Assembly (NCBI GenBank): GCA_001312325.1
Contig: BBDJ01000001.1
Coordinates: 186,001-250,000, forward strand
Direction of reading: 5' to 3'
DNA from: Lysinibacillus pakistanensis
Lineage (GTDB): Bacteria; Bacillota; Bacilli; Bacillales_A; Planococcaceae
DNA: 64,000 bases
Shown: piece by piece, positions 1 to 10,456 of the stretch
Layout: each line of letters starts with the position of its first letter
How positions within the stretch are numbered: position 1 is the first letter of the stretch
Made by a program: the position numbers and the translations under genes
The notes under the pieces: generated by a model
Database searches by the model: none
What the model was told of the DNA's origin: nothing
Seen by the model: the letters and a program-made list of their open reading frames with translations, nothing else

Positions 1-1477
1 AAGTAAGAGCCAACTACCACTGCACTAAATATAACAAGGCTTATAATGAACGTTATATATCTGTTGTCAAATATTAAAAACTTACTTGAAAAATACAAAA
101 CAATTGTGATAATGATCATTGGTGGAACTGCTCTGAAAAATTGAAGCTCTTTGCTAAAAATACCCATTTTCAAATCATACTTATAGGCTGCATAAACAAT
201 CAGCATAATAAAGTTTGTTACTGAACTCACTAAAGTACCCCATGCAATTGCCTCTGCTCCATATTTATCGACAAGTAGCATAATAACGGCAATGTTAACA
301 ACGAATACATTTATTAAGCTGAAGATAACTGGTGCTATTGAGTCACCCTTTGCATAATAAAAGCGCGTTATATACATGTTTGCAGCTAAAAAATACATCG
401 ATAAACAGAAGATTGCCATTACTGGTGTAGTAATTGCAGTTGAAACTTCATCAAAATTACCACGCTGATAAACAACCTGTATAAGATTCTCTGCGTAAAA
501 ATATGAGTAGATTGTTACAGGATAAAGCAACAACAATAGATAATGTAAACCTTTGGAGTATAAGCTTTTAATAGAAGCATGGTCATTCTCTGCCTCTTTT
601 TTACTCAAAATTGGAAAGATAACTGTCGTTACAGCTGTAATTAAAATTGCTTGCGGGAATTGCATAAGTCTTGAAGCATAGTTTACAGCAGCTACTGCCC
701 CTTCAGATAACATCCCTGCAAAAACACGCTGTAATAATGCATAAAGTTGAATTGTAGCGCCACCGAGCATCATCGGTAAAATTATTACCCACAATTGCTT
801 TGATGCCATATTACGTTCAAATGAAAAACCAACCTTATATGAACCCATTTTACGATAACCGACAATTAAGAAGTATATCATTATTATCGCACTTACTAAT
901 GCACTAATCCCATATCCCACTGCATCGATAGTTTCAATATTAGATAAAACTACAGCAATTAATAAAAAAACTGCATTATAAATTAAAATGGCAAAACTAG
1001 ACAAATGGAATTTGTGATTTGCGTTTAGTAACCCACTATACCATGAGGATAATACGAGTAAGATTGACGAAGGCATCATCCAATAATACAGATTTTTAGC
1101 TAACTCTAAATCACTTTGACTTAATTTCCCATCTTCGTCTTTAGCTTGATTAAACATGTCCATAATCGGATTAGTAAATGCTAACATTACAATGGTCATT
1201 ATGGAGACAGTTAACAATACAATTGTAAAGGACTGTTTAACAAATAGGGCACGGTCCGTTGTTTCCCGATTATAAATAGTGATAACAGCAGTAGTAAATG
1301 CACCACCTACGACTAGATATAAAAAAAATTTGGAATTGTATAAGCTGTAAAAATACTATCAGCAACATGGCTACTACCATATTGATAACCAATAATTACT
1401 TCGCGTAAGAATCCAAAAACACGAGATACAATATTAATAATCGTAACTGCCCCGATTATTTTTAAGAAATTATTCAT
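1..1477 (-). CDS. murJ: MurJ/MviN-family lipid-linked oligosaccharide flippase, C-terminus off window, one frame break
   Basis: Multispanning membrane protein of the MurJ/MviN (MOP superfamily) type, which flips undecaprenyl-linked precursors outward. About 490 residues are visible; the C-terminus lies beyond position 1. The N-terminus reads MNNFLKIIGAVTIINIVSR and then FLREVIIGYQYG, the usual family start, followed by regular hydrophobic helices and short charged loops. The ATG at 1477 overlaps the stop of the upstream glycosyltransferase (ATGA), so this is the third gene of a csaB operon. The frame breaks at an A8 run (1321-1328) just after IPNF; changing the run length restores LYLVVGGAF. 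Family membership is clear. Whether the cargo is lipid II or the lipid-linked secondary cell wall polysaccharide is not shown; the csaB neighbour favours the latter. Confidence 0.8.
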
Positions 1478-2574
1478 AAGTCATCCCCACCTTCAATGGC
1501 CGACTTATAAATCGCTATACAGCGAGCTGTTATATTTTTTTCATCGTGAATGTCTAAAACTTTCTCGACTGCTTCACGATTCATATATTGTTCTTTTGGC
1601 GTGTTCACGGCACGCAGCATCTCCTCAGATAAAACCATAGCATTTTCGGGCTCCACTAAATGCCCTGCGCCTTCCCCAAGCAAAGAGACAAGGCCACCTA
1701 CATTTGATGCAATAACAGGTGTATCTGTTGCTAATGCCTCTAAAGCCACTAAACCAAATCCTTCTAAATGGGATGGTAATACAAAGACATCACTTGCTTG
1801 GAACCACTTCACTAGTTCTTGTTGTTTTAGTGGATCTACAAATTTGACGTCCTCACTAATTAATGGTTGCAGGGATTGGTAAAATGTCTGGTCTCTTCTA
1901 GAGCCTACAATCGTTAACTCTACAGGACGTGATACCTTTGTTTTAAGCATTTGGAAAGCCTGTAATAGCTCCTCCACACCTTTTTGTTTAATTACATTTC
2001 CAACAAATAAAAATCGGAAGGGCTCAGCAGCTAATTGTAATTCTGTACGTATAGCAGCTTGGCTTTCTTTGGTGAATACCTCTCGATTGACCCCCATGCT
2101 AACAACAGAAATTTTATTCTGTTCAATGCCAAAATCTTGTTCTATTTGTTGTGCTAGGATAGGACCCACTGCGATAACGTGCTCACTTTCACGCAAAATA
2201 CTTGCTGTCCAATTGCGAATTCTTGCATTCTTTTTAGCCATACGTTCTATATCGCCACCATGGGCTGTGACAATAAACGGTATACCAAACATTTTCTTCA
2301 AAAGTAAAGACAGCATACCAGAAGGGAACACATAATGGGCATGTGTGACATCAATGGATTTTCTATATTTAAAGCCCTTCAACAATGTTGAAAAACCCCA
2401 TTTTGCATATTTCATAATAGTGTTTTTCTTGCCTGTTGCTGGGTTAGTATTCACAGATATTTCTACATCTAGCCCTGCTTTTTCAAGTGCTGTGACTTGG
2501 TTTTTCACAAAAATACCGAATGATAAATGATCAGATGTTGGATACATATTACTAATGACGAGTATTTTTTTCAT
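1474..2574 (-). CDS. GT4-family glycosyltransferase
   Basis: Intact 366-residue GT-B glycosyltransferase of family GT4, expected to be cytoplasmic or membrane-associated and to add a sugar to a lipid-linked polysaccharide. The N-terminal domain begins MKKILVISNMYPTSDHLSFG (nucleotide-fold strand plus acceptor loop). The C-terminal domain has the donor-binding strand FLFVGNVIKQKGVEELL and the E-x7-E region PSHLEGFGLVALEAL near residues 265-280. Its ATG overlaps the csaB stop and its own stop overlaps the flippase start, so the three genes are coupled. Co-transcription with csaB suggests a role in the secondary cell wall polysaccharide that is pyruvylated. Donor and acceptor cannot be read from the sequence. 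It is one of the few long genes here without a frame break. Confidence 0.85.
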   Translation of the reverse strand: MKKILVISNMYPTSDHLSFGIFVKNQVTALEKAGLDVEISVNTNPATGKKNTIMKYAKWGFSTLLKGFKYRKSIDVTHAHYVFPSGMLSLLLKKMFGIPFIVTAHGGDIERMAKKNARIRNWTASILRESEHVIAVGPILAQQIEQDFGIEQNKISVVSMGVNREVFTKESQAAIRTELQLAAEPFRFLFVGNVIKQKGVEELLQAFQMLKTKVSRPVELTIVGSRRDQTFYQSLQPLISEDVKFVDPLKQQELVKWFQASDVFVLPSHLEGFGLVALEALATDTPVIASNVGGLVSLLGEGAGHLVEPENAMVLSEEMLRAVNTPKEQYMNREAVEKVLDIHDEKNITARCIAIYKSAIEGGDDL

Positions 2575-3720
2575 AGACGTGTCACTGCCTTTTTCATTAA
2601 TTCCTGACCATGCATGGCCTCTTTATGAATTTGTGTAGCAATTTGTTTCGTCTCTGCAATTGACTGCTTCCAATCGCTACTTAGTTTGCCAACCAATGTG
2701 GATAGGGCCTTCTCATCATCCTCTAAATCCTGCATTTGTAAGCAACGATCTGATGCGCCCACAAAGGACATAAAATCCTGAACTTTTGTATGGTAGGATA
2801 TTGCAATAATTGGTGTTTCTGAATTCGTTGCCAAAATTAGAGAATGCAAACGTGTACCAATAATAATATCCTGCTCCTCAGTTACTTCAAGTAATCGCTC
2901 TGGCACCAAATTTTCCTCAATAATTTCTGTATGTGCACGTTGCTGCATTTTTTTTCTGAATATCCTTAGTCACAGTAACGTCCTGCGGAAACTTCGTAGC
3001 AAAAAAAAGTAATTTGGATATTGTGCTCAGAAATTACATGATCTAAATTTTTTTGCCATGCTTGTCACGTATGCATCGTATTTTTCAACATTTCCTTCTG
3101 GCCAATAATTTGCATTATAGTAAGGAACCGCTGACACCCCTATTTTAACCGGTTTTTCAGCGTAATTATGGCGATCCCCTTTCAATGTAAAGGCAGGATC
3201 ACCAATAATTTCTATTGGCTTTTTTTACGCCAATACTATGCAATAGCTTTTTAGACTGAGGATCCCTTACAGAAATACTTGCTGCATAACGACACATAGC
3301 CCGTATGCTAATCTTTCCAGAAAATGTATCCAGCGGTCCAGCACCACATCCGTAAATAATGTAGGGAATATTACTTTGTTTGGCCATCATTGCATATGCT
3401 CCATACAGGTGAGCCTCACGTTTATAGAAATCCATTAAAATACCACCTCCACCAATGATGAGGAGGTCAAATTTTGATACGTATGGTTTATTATTTTTAT
3501 AAGTATGGATAAACGTTTTAAATAAGTTACTCTTTCTGTAATACAATGGATAGCTATGTACCCCATAACGCTCGGATGTTTGTTGTGTGTTATTACTAAA
3601 AACGGTAATGTCATCACTAGTTACCGAAAATGTTTGTTTTACTTGTTGAAGAATGCCGTATAATATTGATTCATCACCATTATTATCATTGCCGTAATTC
3701 CCCACAATGCCTATTTTCAT
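2571..3720 (-). CDS. csaB: CsaB, polysaccharide pyruvyl transferase (several frame breaks)
   Basis: CsaB adds a ketal pyruvate to the secondary cell wall polysaccharide; SLH domains bind that modified glycan. The reconstructed product is about 370-380 residues, normal for the family. Visible marks are the N-terminal GIVGNYGNDNNGDESILYGI, the glycine patch LLIIGGGGILMDFYK, and the C-terminal IIGTRLHSLILA with the conserved RLHS. The start ATG at 3720 follows AAAGGATG. The frame breaks at a T7 run (3220-3226), near 3040-3060, at an A8 run near 3003-3010 and at a T8 run (2949-2956); pieces between them translate to expected CsaB sequence in shifted frames. It overlaps the next gene by ATGA. Read literally the gene is dead, but the same breaks throughout the window point to sequence error. 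Confidence 0.85.
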
Positions 3721-3753
3721 TAAAAAAACATCCTTTTACTTTTTAATACTGAG

Positions 3754-3759
3754 ATTATA
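3754..3759 (-). promoter_or_regulatory. Probable -10 box of the csaB operon
   Basis: On the minus strand TGTGGTATAATCTC lies 34 bases upstream of the csaB ATG, a perfect TATAAT -10. No good -35 hexamer is seen at 16-18 bases, so the call rests on the -10 and its position only. Confidence 0.4.
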
Positions 3760-3882
3760 CCACAATTGTTCATCATCGTTCTTTTTAAAAATAGTAAAAA
3801 AAAGAGGAGCTTTATACTAGTTGATTCATCCCTTTAATGTGAGGTTAATATGCAGGTGAAGAATCTACTAGTCTTTATAAAC

Positions 3883-3923
3883 AAAAATAGCAAACTAGAT
3901 ATAGTGACTAGTTTGCTATTTTT
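3883..3923. terminator. Rho-independent terminator after the SLH glycosidase gene
   Basis: AAAATAGCAAACTAG and CTAGTTTGCTATTTT form a perfect 15-bp stem with a 9-base loop. The A/T edges give U-rich tails in both directions. It lies 25 bases beyond the stop at 3948 on the minus strand, between that gene and the csaB operon promoter. Confidence 0.75.
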
Positions 3924-3947
3924 ACATACAATGCCCTTCTTTAAAGA

Positions 3948-6221
3948 CTATTTCCCTGGCTGAATGGCTCTATATAGGAATAATCCGAAGTGAGCGCGAC
4001 TAATAGATTCATTTGGCTTATACGTATTATCGTTATAGCCTGTTGTAATTTTATTTGCCGCTAATTGTTGAACATATGAGTAAGCCCAATGATTCTTCGG
4101 TACATCTTTAAAGTTAATGCTGCTTGTCCCATTTAATTTATAAGCTAATGCTACTACTTTTGCCATCTGTGCACGAGTCAAGGTACCATTCGGATCAAAG
4201 GTATTGTCACCTTTTCCACTCATAATACCTGCCTCTACAACTGCTGCAATCTGTTTATAGTATACGTGATTCGCAGGGATATCTTTCAATCCTGGATTTT
4301 TTTTACATTTGACGTATTTAAACCAAGTGCTCGACTAATAATGACTGCTGCATGTGCTCTTGTCAGTTTATCATTTGGTCTAAATGTGCCATCTGCTTGC
4401 CCTGTAATAATTTTATTCTTCGTTAAATATTCGATTTCCTTATAGTACACATAATTATTTGGAATATCTTTAAACAAAGCAGCTTTTGCTACAGTTACCG
4501 TAGCCGCTTCACTTTTTGTTCCTAGCGTCGCCACTATCTTACCAGTAGCACCTGGATTTTTAGCTGTAAACTTACCATCACTAGTAATGGTACCGATATC
4601 TCCTTCTACAGACCATTTTACCTGTGATGCATTGTAAACTAGAGGTTTGCCCTCGTCATCCTTTGCATCCATAGTAAATTTGACAGTTTCGCCAGCGCTC
4701 ACTGTTTTTGATTTCGGTGCAACGTTCATTGTTGCTGCAGCATCTACTACTTTCACTTGGAATGATTCAACAGGCGAGCCATCGTGGTTGATGAAAATAC
4801 GATCATTGCCAGCTGTCGTTGAAGTATAGTTCAAGCCGTTAACTTTTAAAGTATTATTCTCAGATGTTAGCGATACATGACTGTCTAATGGTAGTGCATT
4901 ATAGTTTTCATCTAAAATATATTGCACTGCTATACTAGACGAAGCACCCGCTAAAAGAGTTGCATAGTTTGTACTATTCGTATATTTTATATATTTTCCT
5001 TCGCCAGTTGGTGCCGTACTTACAGCTTGTAATGTTGCGGACACAAGACGCTGTGTATTACCCGAATTAGAAGGTAGATTTGCTAATACAACATTATTGC
5101 TACCGTAGTTGCGAATACCCATTGTTGTTGAGCCGCCACCATCTAAGTTAATCGCTTGATCTACACCAAGAGATACTAAATAGTTCGCAAGTTGAACCAA
5201 ATTCATACCTTTACTATGCTTTTGACCTCCATCAACTGTAATAAAGTGTACGGTTTTTCCATTATTACTTGTTGCTACTACAGTGCGAGGTACAACTGCT
5301 TTTGCACGACTACTAGATGTGCTCATCATAATGTAAGGCTTATTATCCTTTACTAAATATGGCCACTTGCCAAGATAAACTGTGCATCCTGCCAAAGCTT
5401 ATCAATAGAGAAGTTAACACTCAGCTCATCTCCAATTGCTATTTGGCCTAGCTTCTTGTGCCAATCTCCACCTTGTAAAGATACAACGAATCCAGTTGAA
5501 GGAATGGATACCTTTTCTTTTGACCCGTAAGGTGTAATTTTAGTCACCTTTCCAGTTAAAGTTTGTCCAAATTTATTTTCAGTAATTGGTTCACCCGTAT
5601 CTACGACGATTTCAAAACCATATTCATTTGTATCTGTTGTTTTACTATAAAATTGTGGCGTATAAATAATTGATTCATAGATATTGCGTTCACGATTCAT
5701 ACCTGACATTTCATAATTTGTACCGTTATGAGAAAGCGTGACATCAAAGTCAAAATAATCAATAACACCGCGTCCATCTGCTGCCATCCCAAATGCAGTA
5801 GGTACATTCATATATTGATCAGAGCCATTTGACACAGCCCCGCCATTTAAAATCACATTATTTTTTGCTAATAAAAATAATGGGTAGCCTTCAGACATAT
5901 TAAAAAAAGCTTGCATTAATAGCACCGACTACACGATTGCCTTCACGAGAAAGACGATTAGCATTTGCTGTTGTCGATTCTTTTCCATTGACCGCTGCAG
6001 GCATACCTAATTGTACTTCTGTTGTTGGATCACCTACATTAATTGCAATATGATTAATGGAATTTGTATAGGTATTGCTGTATGTATATTGTTTATACTG
6101 CACACCTTTCGAGAGCGGATAATCCTTTTTGACCGTTTGAGATGCATAAGCATTTAACGGGGTCATCACCATTGACAATAACACAACTAAAACTAGTAAA
6201 TTTTTTTGCTATTCTTTTCAT
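3948..6221 (-). CDS. SLH-anchored phosphodiester glycosidase (NAGPA domain), frame breaks
   Basis: Secreted surface protein of about 750 residues. Order: signal peptide (MKRIAKK, hydrophobic stretch, MTPLNAYA), a NAGPA-type phosphodiester glycosidase domain, a bacterial Ig-like (Big_2) domain with the VSAGETVKFTM strand, then three C-terminal SLH domains (FKDIPNNYVYYKEIEYL, LKDIPANHVYYKQIAAV, FKDVPKNHWAYSYVQQL). The glycosidase is recognised from the DQAINLDGGGSTTMGIRN signature. Known members cleave sugar-phosphodiester bonds, so wall teichoic or polysaccharide phosphodiesters are plausible substrates. The start at 6221 follows GGGAG. Frame breaks: T7 at 6201-6207, A7 at 5902-5908, a one-base loss near 5375 in a GGCC context, and T8 at 4297-4304. 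Each fix joins neighbouring blocks of the same domain. Confidence 0.8.
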
Positions 6222-6456
6222 TTTTTGCGCTCCCAAATAATTTAGAGCCCTCACTCTCCCCTCACATATTTTACTTCTATAACATTATCAAAAATATGCC
6301 AAAATAGCTATGGAACATTTATGCTATTTTCCAGTTTCATATAATTGTAAAGAAAACTGTTTATATAGTCTCAATTTATTATTTTTCTAACATTTGACCC
6401 TTATCGCGACACTAGAACTTTGTTAAAATGATGTAGAAGTTTAGGAGGGTAAAAAT

Positions 6457-8435
6457 ATGAAAAAACTATCAATCATAGCATTGCTCATGACTGTAGTTGG
6501 CTTGCTTTTTATGCAGCCACAGCTAGCATCAGCCGATGAACTGTCAGGACATGACCATGAACCGGGTCTTCGTTATTTAATTTCCAAAAATGCATTAGTC
6601 ACCGATGCCAAAGGAAGCTACCGTCCAAATGCCAATGTAACTCGTGGCGAATTCGCATCTTATTTAGCAAAGTCTATGAATCTTGAAGAAGCAAACAACA
6701 TCGTATTTACTGATGTCCCAAGTACATATTTGTATGCGACAGATATTCAGCTCGCTGCTACGGCTGGGATTATTACAGGCTACAAAGACGGCTCATTTAA
6801 ACCGAAGGCAGCTATTTCAAGACAGCATATGGCGATTATGCTGGAAAGAGCTATAAACTATTTAGAAATTCCAAAAGGTACGACTTCTATTACCTTTAAG
6901 GATAATGCGGCAATCATTAAAGAATACCGTCAAGCAGTAGCTATAGGTGCTCAATTAGAAATCATTAAAGGCTCGAATGGTTACTTTATGCCAGAAAAAA
7001 AATGCAACAATCGGTCAAGCAGCTACATTTATCCATCGACTAATGACACTTGCTGATGCAAATACTGGTAAAGAAGATGGTGGAAATTCAAACCCTGGTG
7101 ACCCTAACAATGGTGATCCAAACGGTGGTACTCCAAGCCCAGGCGAATCAAATACCTCTAAATTTGCTGTGAAGGAAATCTCCAATGGCACATTGGTTGG
7201 TAATCAAGAATTCACTACCTTTGATGCTGCCGAGAAAGCTATAACAAACAATTCACAGGTAATTGTTCAAAATAATAAAATTATGAAAATGTCCTCTGGC
7301 TATGTTGTGACAAATAATTATGTTGTCTTAAACTCAGAAACAATTAAGGATCAAATTGGGGTTGCTGGGGATACTGAAATGGAATACCTTAGCAGTGATG
7401 CTACACAGGTGAAGGTTCGACTAGCAGGACAAGTAGGCTATTTAAAGCACGCAGATGTGACATTAATCCCATTTTCAATGAGTAAAGGTCGTTCTTACTA
7501 TTCAAATGAAAATGGTGAAATTAAGCACACGCTTTACGATTACAAAACTAATAAGTATTCATCTAGCTATGTCTTCGGTAAAGCACCTTCTTTTATGAAG
7601 TCAGGCGAAAAATACTATAGCTGGGATGGTATCTTTTTCACAAATGGAAATGGCTCCTCTAAGGGTGAGGCCTATAATTACTATCAATTTTTACCGGCAC
7701 GCGCTAAAACACAATATACAGCAGAGGAACTTGATGCGTATATTATGAACAAACTAGCGGAAGTGGAAAGCACAGGGATTACTCTCTATAAAGATGCTAC
7801 AACGAAAAGTAAGCTTATTGGCTTAGGGCAAACATTAAAAGAGGTAGAAGAGATTTCACAAATTAATGCACTGCTTATTTTATCACTTGCTCAGCATGAA
7901 AGTGCTTATGGTATGAGTAAGAACGCCCAAAACTTAAATAATTTATTTGGTTTATATGAATATGATACAAACCCACTAAACAAAAAAATTTGATAGTGTT
8001 GCTGCAAATATCAGTGAGCTAGTTGAAAAATTCCTTCAGCCAAACTACATTACTCCAGGGGGGTCTCCTGGAAGAAACTATGCTAATGGTGCAGTCGTTG
8101 GTTCAAAGGCTGTTGGCTTTAATGTGAAATATGCTTCTGATCCATTCTGGGGAGCGAAAATTGCAGGTCATTACTACCGTGCTGAAAAGGCTTTAGGCTT
8201 TAAGGATGCCAAAAATCCATATATTGTTGGTATCACAACGACTACTGGTTTAAATGTTCGTACAGATGCATCGACAAGCAATAGCCCACTATTCACTTAT
8301 GCAAGAAGTGGTATGCCTGTTATCATTACAAGCTCTGCTACAAATGGCTGGTATGAAGTCCTTTCTGATAAGCTCCATTCAGGAACAGCTTTTATTAGTA
8401 AGGACTATGTACAAGTGATTAACACTGTAAAATAA
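6457..8435 (+). CDS. SLH-anchored N-acetylglucosaminidase with SH3 domain, frame breaks
   Basis: Secreted peptidoglycan hydrolase of about 660 residues. It has a signal peptide ending near LASADE, three N-terminal SLH repeats (one has VFTDVPSTYLYATDIQLAA), a low-complexity linker rich in G, N, D and P, an SH3-like segment, a glucosaminidase domain with LLILSLAQHESAYGMSKNA and NNLFGLYEYD, and a C-terminal bacterial SH3 repeat (TTGLNVRTDASTSNSPLF). The glutamate in QHESAYG fits the catalytic acid of GH73-like enzymes. The start is set by AGGAGGG about 9 bases upstream of the ATG at 6457. Frame breaks are at A8 (6995-7002) and A7 (7982-7988). Expected role is autolysis or wall remodelling while held on the SCWP. 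Confidence 0.8.
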
Positions 8436-8436
8436 A

Positions 8437-8474
8437 AGAAAAGTCGTCCTTCAGGCAAGGGCGACTTTTCTTTT
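8437..8474 (+). terminator. Terminator of the SLH glucosaminidase gene
   Basis: AAGAAAAGTCG and CGACTTTTCTT form a stem around a short loop directly after the stop, followed by a T-rich tail. Confidence 0.75.
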
Positions 8475-8789
8475 GTTGAAAAACTATTATATCGATGACA
8501 TGTAGTACTCTGTGGCAAAACGAAGCACACTACAGAAAAGCTTATAAATATAATAACTATTGGGCTCTGAAGATTGTTAGTCTATTTAGCACAAGTAGCC
8601 TTCTATCTAGCACAATTACGAGTCAATCATGCACTTTTCCTCATCAATTTAGCAACCCTCCCCCAAAAACAAAAATTTCCAAAGGTATTCGACCCAAAAA
8701 CTTTTGAATAAAACCCCTTTATTCATAAAGATTTATTTACATAATTTTCCATATATCTCAAAAATATTGCTTGGGTAATAATTTCTATA
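8475..8789. other. Intergenic stretch without a recognisable gene
   Basis: About 315 bases between two terminators of convergent genes. The one reading frame here (around 8495-8707) has no ribosome binding site, no familiar motif and atypical composition. I see nothing functional. Confidence 0.5.
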
Positions 8790-8820
8790 AAAAAAAGATG
8801 CCTCAAAAAATTTGAGACAC
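8790..8820 (-). terminator. Terminator of the polymerase-like gene
   Basis: Minus strand: TGTCTCAAA and TTTGAGGCA pair with one mismatch, followed by a run of T. It starts directly after the stop codon at 8822. Confidence 0.75.
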
Positions 8821-8821
8821 C

Positions 8822-10120
8822 TTAAGATGTTAATAGCGAAGTTTTTTTGTTTTCCGTTTTTATAATCGCTGAGGCTAATATCACAAAGCCAAGCATTAAA
8901 ATAAAGATTAAATCTAGTAAGCCTGTGTGCATCGATACTGTAAATAAAGTAATAACAAAAGCATAGGCTACTGAGTGGAAGCTACGGATACCACCTTGCT
9001 TGACTTTATTATAAATAAGGGAAATTAGTACCCCATAAAAGAAGAAGCCAATTGCCACAAGCAAATAACCACCATCTAAGAATAATTGGCCGATAAATGT
9101 CGGTGTAGTTGTTCTTGTTGGACGTGTGATATATTTACCTTCCTCAACACTTAAGGAGTTGACAACCTCGGTTACTCGCATACGTGGTGACACTTGCTCA
9201 CCCGGTAAAATTGTACTGAAGATACCCCCATGAATTTCTCCATTTAGGTAACCTTCCTCCTGTGTATACTCCATAATTTTACTTAAAACAATATGACCAG
9301 TCACACTCTCACCATTTAATGAACGAATCCATTTAGGTGTTAAATTAACTTTTTGCTCTACAGTTAACAGCTTTTCTTTTTCTGATTCGGTTAATTCTAC
9401 ATCTGGCTGTTCACGACTATTAAATTCCTTCGTTGTATCCTCAGTTAAAACACGCAGGAAGCCGAACATTGAAAATGCTACACCAATCACTAACAATGCA
9501 GTCAGGAACCATGTCAGTTTCACACGCTTTACAACATAGTGGAAAATAATAATACCTGTAAATAACATGATAATTAGTGGTGTACGATATCCCATTAATA
9601 AGAATAAGAACATAACACCAGCGTAAATGGAACCATATATTAAGACTTTCTTCCATGACATGTGCTTTTCTAATATCATTTTATAGGATAATAGCAATAA
9701 CACACCAAACCATAATAATTGGGCAAAGAAGTTTAACTTTGGATTGAGGTTACGTCGGTTGGATTCATCAGCAATCCCTAATCCTCCACCAAAAATCATT
9801 AAAAAGTATGACGCTAGACCAAGTAATGTTAAAAATACAATGAAATGAACAACATACTTCCCAAAGAAGGATAAACCAAATGATGGGATTGTCCACTGCA
9901 ATTTATCAATAATAAAGACTCCAATATAATAGCAAGCAATCGCTAAAAGTACCGCTGGCCAAATTGACACACGTACATTAAATAGTTCAAATCGATGGAA
10001 ATCAAAAAGACTTGTAAAGAAATAGAGTACTAATATAAAAGGTAAAAAGAAGTACGGTGAAAACGTATCAATCTTGTTGACCTTTTCAAAAGTTTGTTTC
10101 AGTTTATTCATAAATGTCAT
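8822..10120 (-). CDS. O-antigen-polymerase/ligase-like integral membrane protein
   Basis: About 430 residues with 10-12 strongly hydrophobic segments and one large soluble loop in the middle (roughly residues 240-340 with ESEKEKLLTVEQKVNLTPKW). This layout is typical of Wzy-type oligosaccharide repeat-unit polymerases and ligases. A role in joining glycan repeats outside the membrane is inferred from architecture only. The start is uncertain: the frame stays open up to 10162, and in-frame ATGs are at 10162, 10120 (MTFMNKLK) and 10111 (MNKLKQTF). A strong AGAGGAGGG at 10142-10150 has no standard start at normal spacing. It is monocistronic with its own terminator. The gene contains an A7 run near its 3' end, so the last six residues could also be shifted. 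Confidence 0.7.
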   Translation of the reverse strand: MTFMNKLKQTFEKVNKIDTFSPYFFLPFILVLYFFTSLFDFHRFELFNVRVSIWPAVLLAIACYYIGVFIIDKLQWTIPSFGLSFFGKYVVHFIVFLTLLGLASYFLMIFGGGLGIADESNRRNLNPKLNFFAQLLWFGVLLLLSYKMILEKHMSWKKVLIYGSIYAGVMFLFLLMGYRTPLIIMLFTGIIIFHYVVKRVKLTWFLTALLVIGVAFSMFGFLRVLTEDTTKEFNSREQPDVELTESEKEKLLTVEQKVNLTPKWIRSLNGESVTGHIVLSKIMEYTQEEGYLNGEIHGGIFSTILPGEQVSPRMRVTEVVNSLSVEEGKYITRPTRTTTPTFIGQLFLDGGYLLVAIGFFFYGVLISLIYNKVKQGGIRSFHSVAYAFVITLFTVSMHTGLLDLIFILMLGFVILASAIIKTENKKTSLLTS

Positions 10121-10456
10121 ACATCTCAGTAGATGTGATTGCCCTCCTCTATCGTGAATCATCGTTGTGTAATTCTTTCATTTTCTATACAAAACAAAGG
10201 TTATTATATCATAAATACAGGTAGACTTATAGAAAGGAATAATTGTATTTTATATGAAATTATTCGATGATTTCTCTATTTGTCCAAACAGGAATTAAAA
10301 ACCCATTTTTTTAACATATCCATACTTTCTTTAATTAAATAGCAGCTGAAAATTTTAGAAAAGAGCCAAATATTAATGATTCATCCATTATTTAGATGTA
10401 TGATGAGTAATAGTCAAGTACGTTGATGTAATATACAAATAAAGGATGTGGATTTA

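Noticed and set aside
6394..6429. Promoter with TTGACC and TAAAAT before the glucosaminidase gene
   Set aside because: The spacing is 24 bases, too long for a sigma-A promoter.
8495..8707. Small plus-strand frame after the glucosaminidase terminator
   Set aside because: No ribosome binding site, no motif, and it lies between two terminators.
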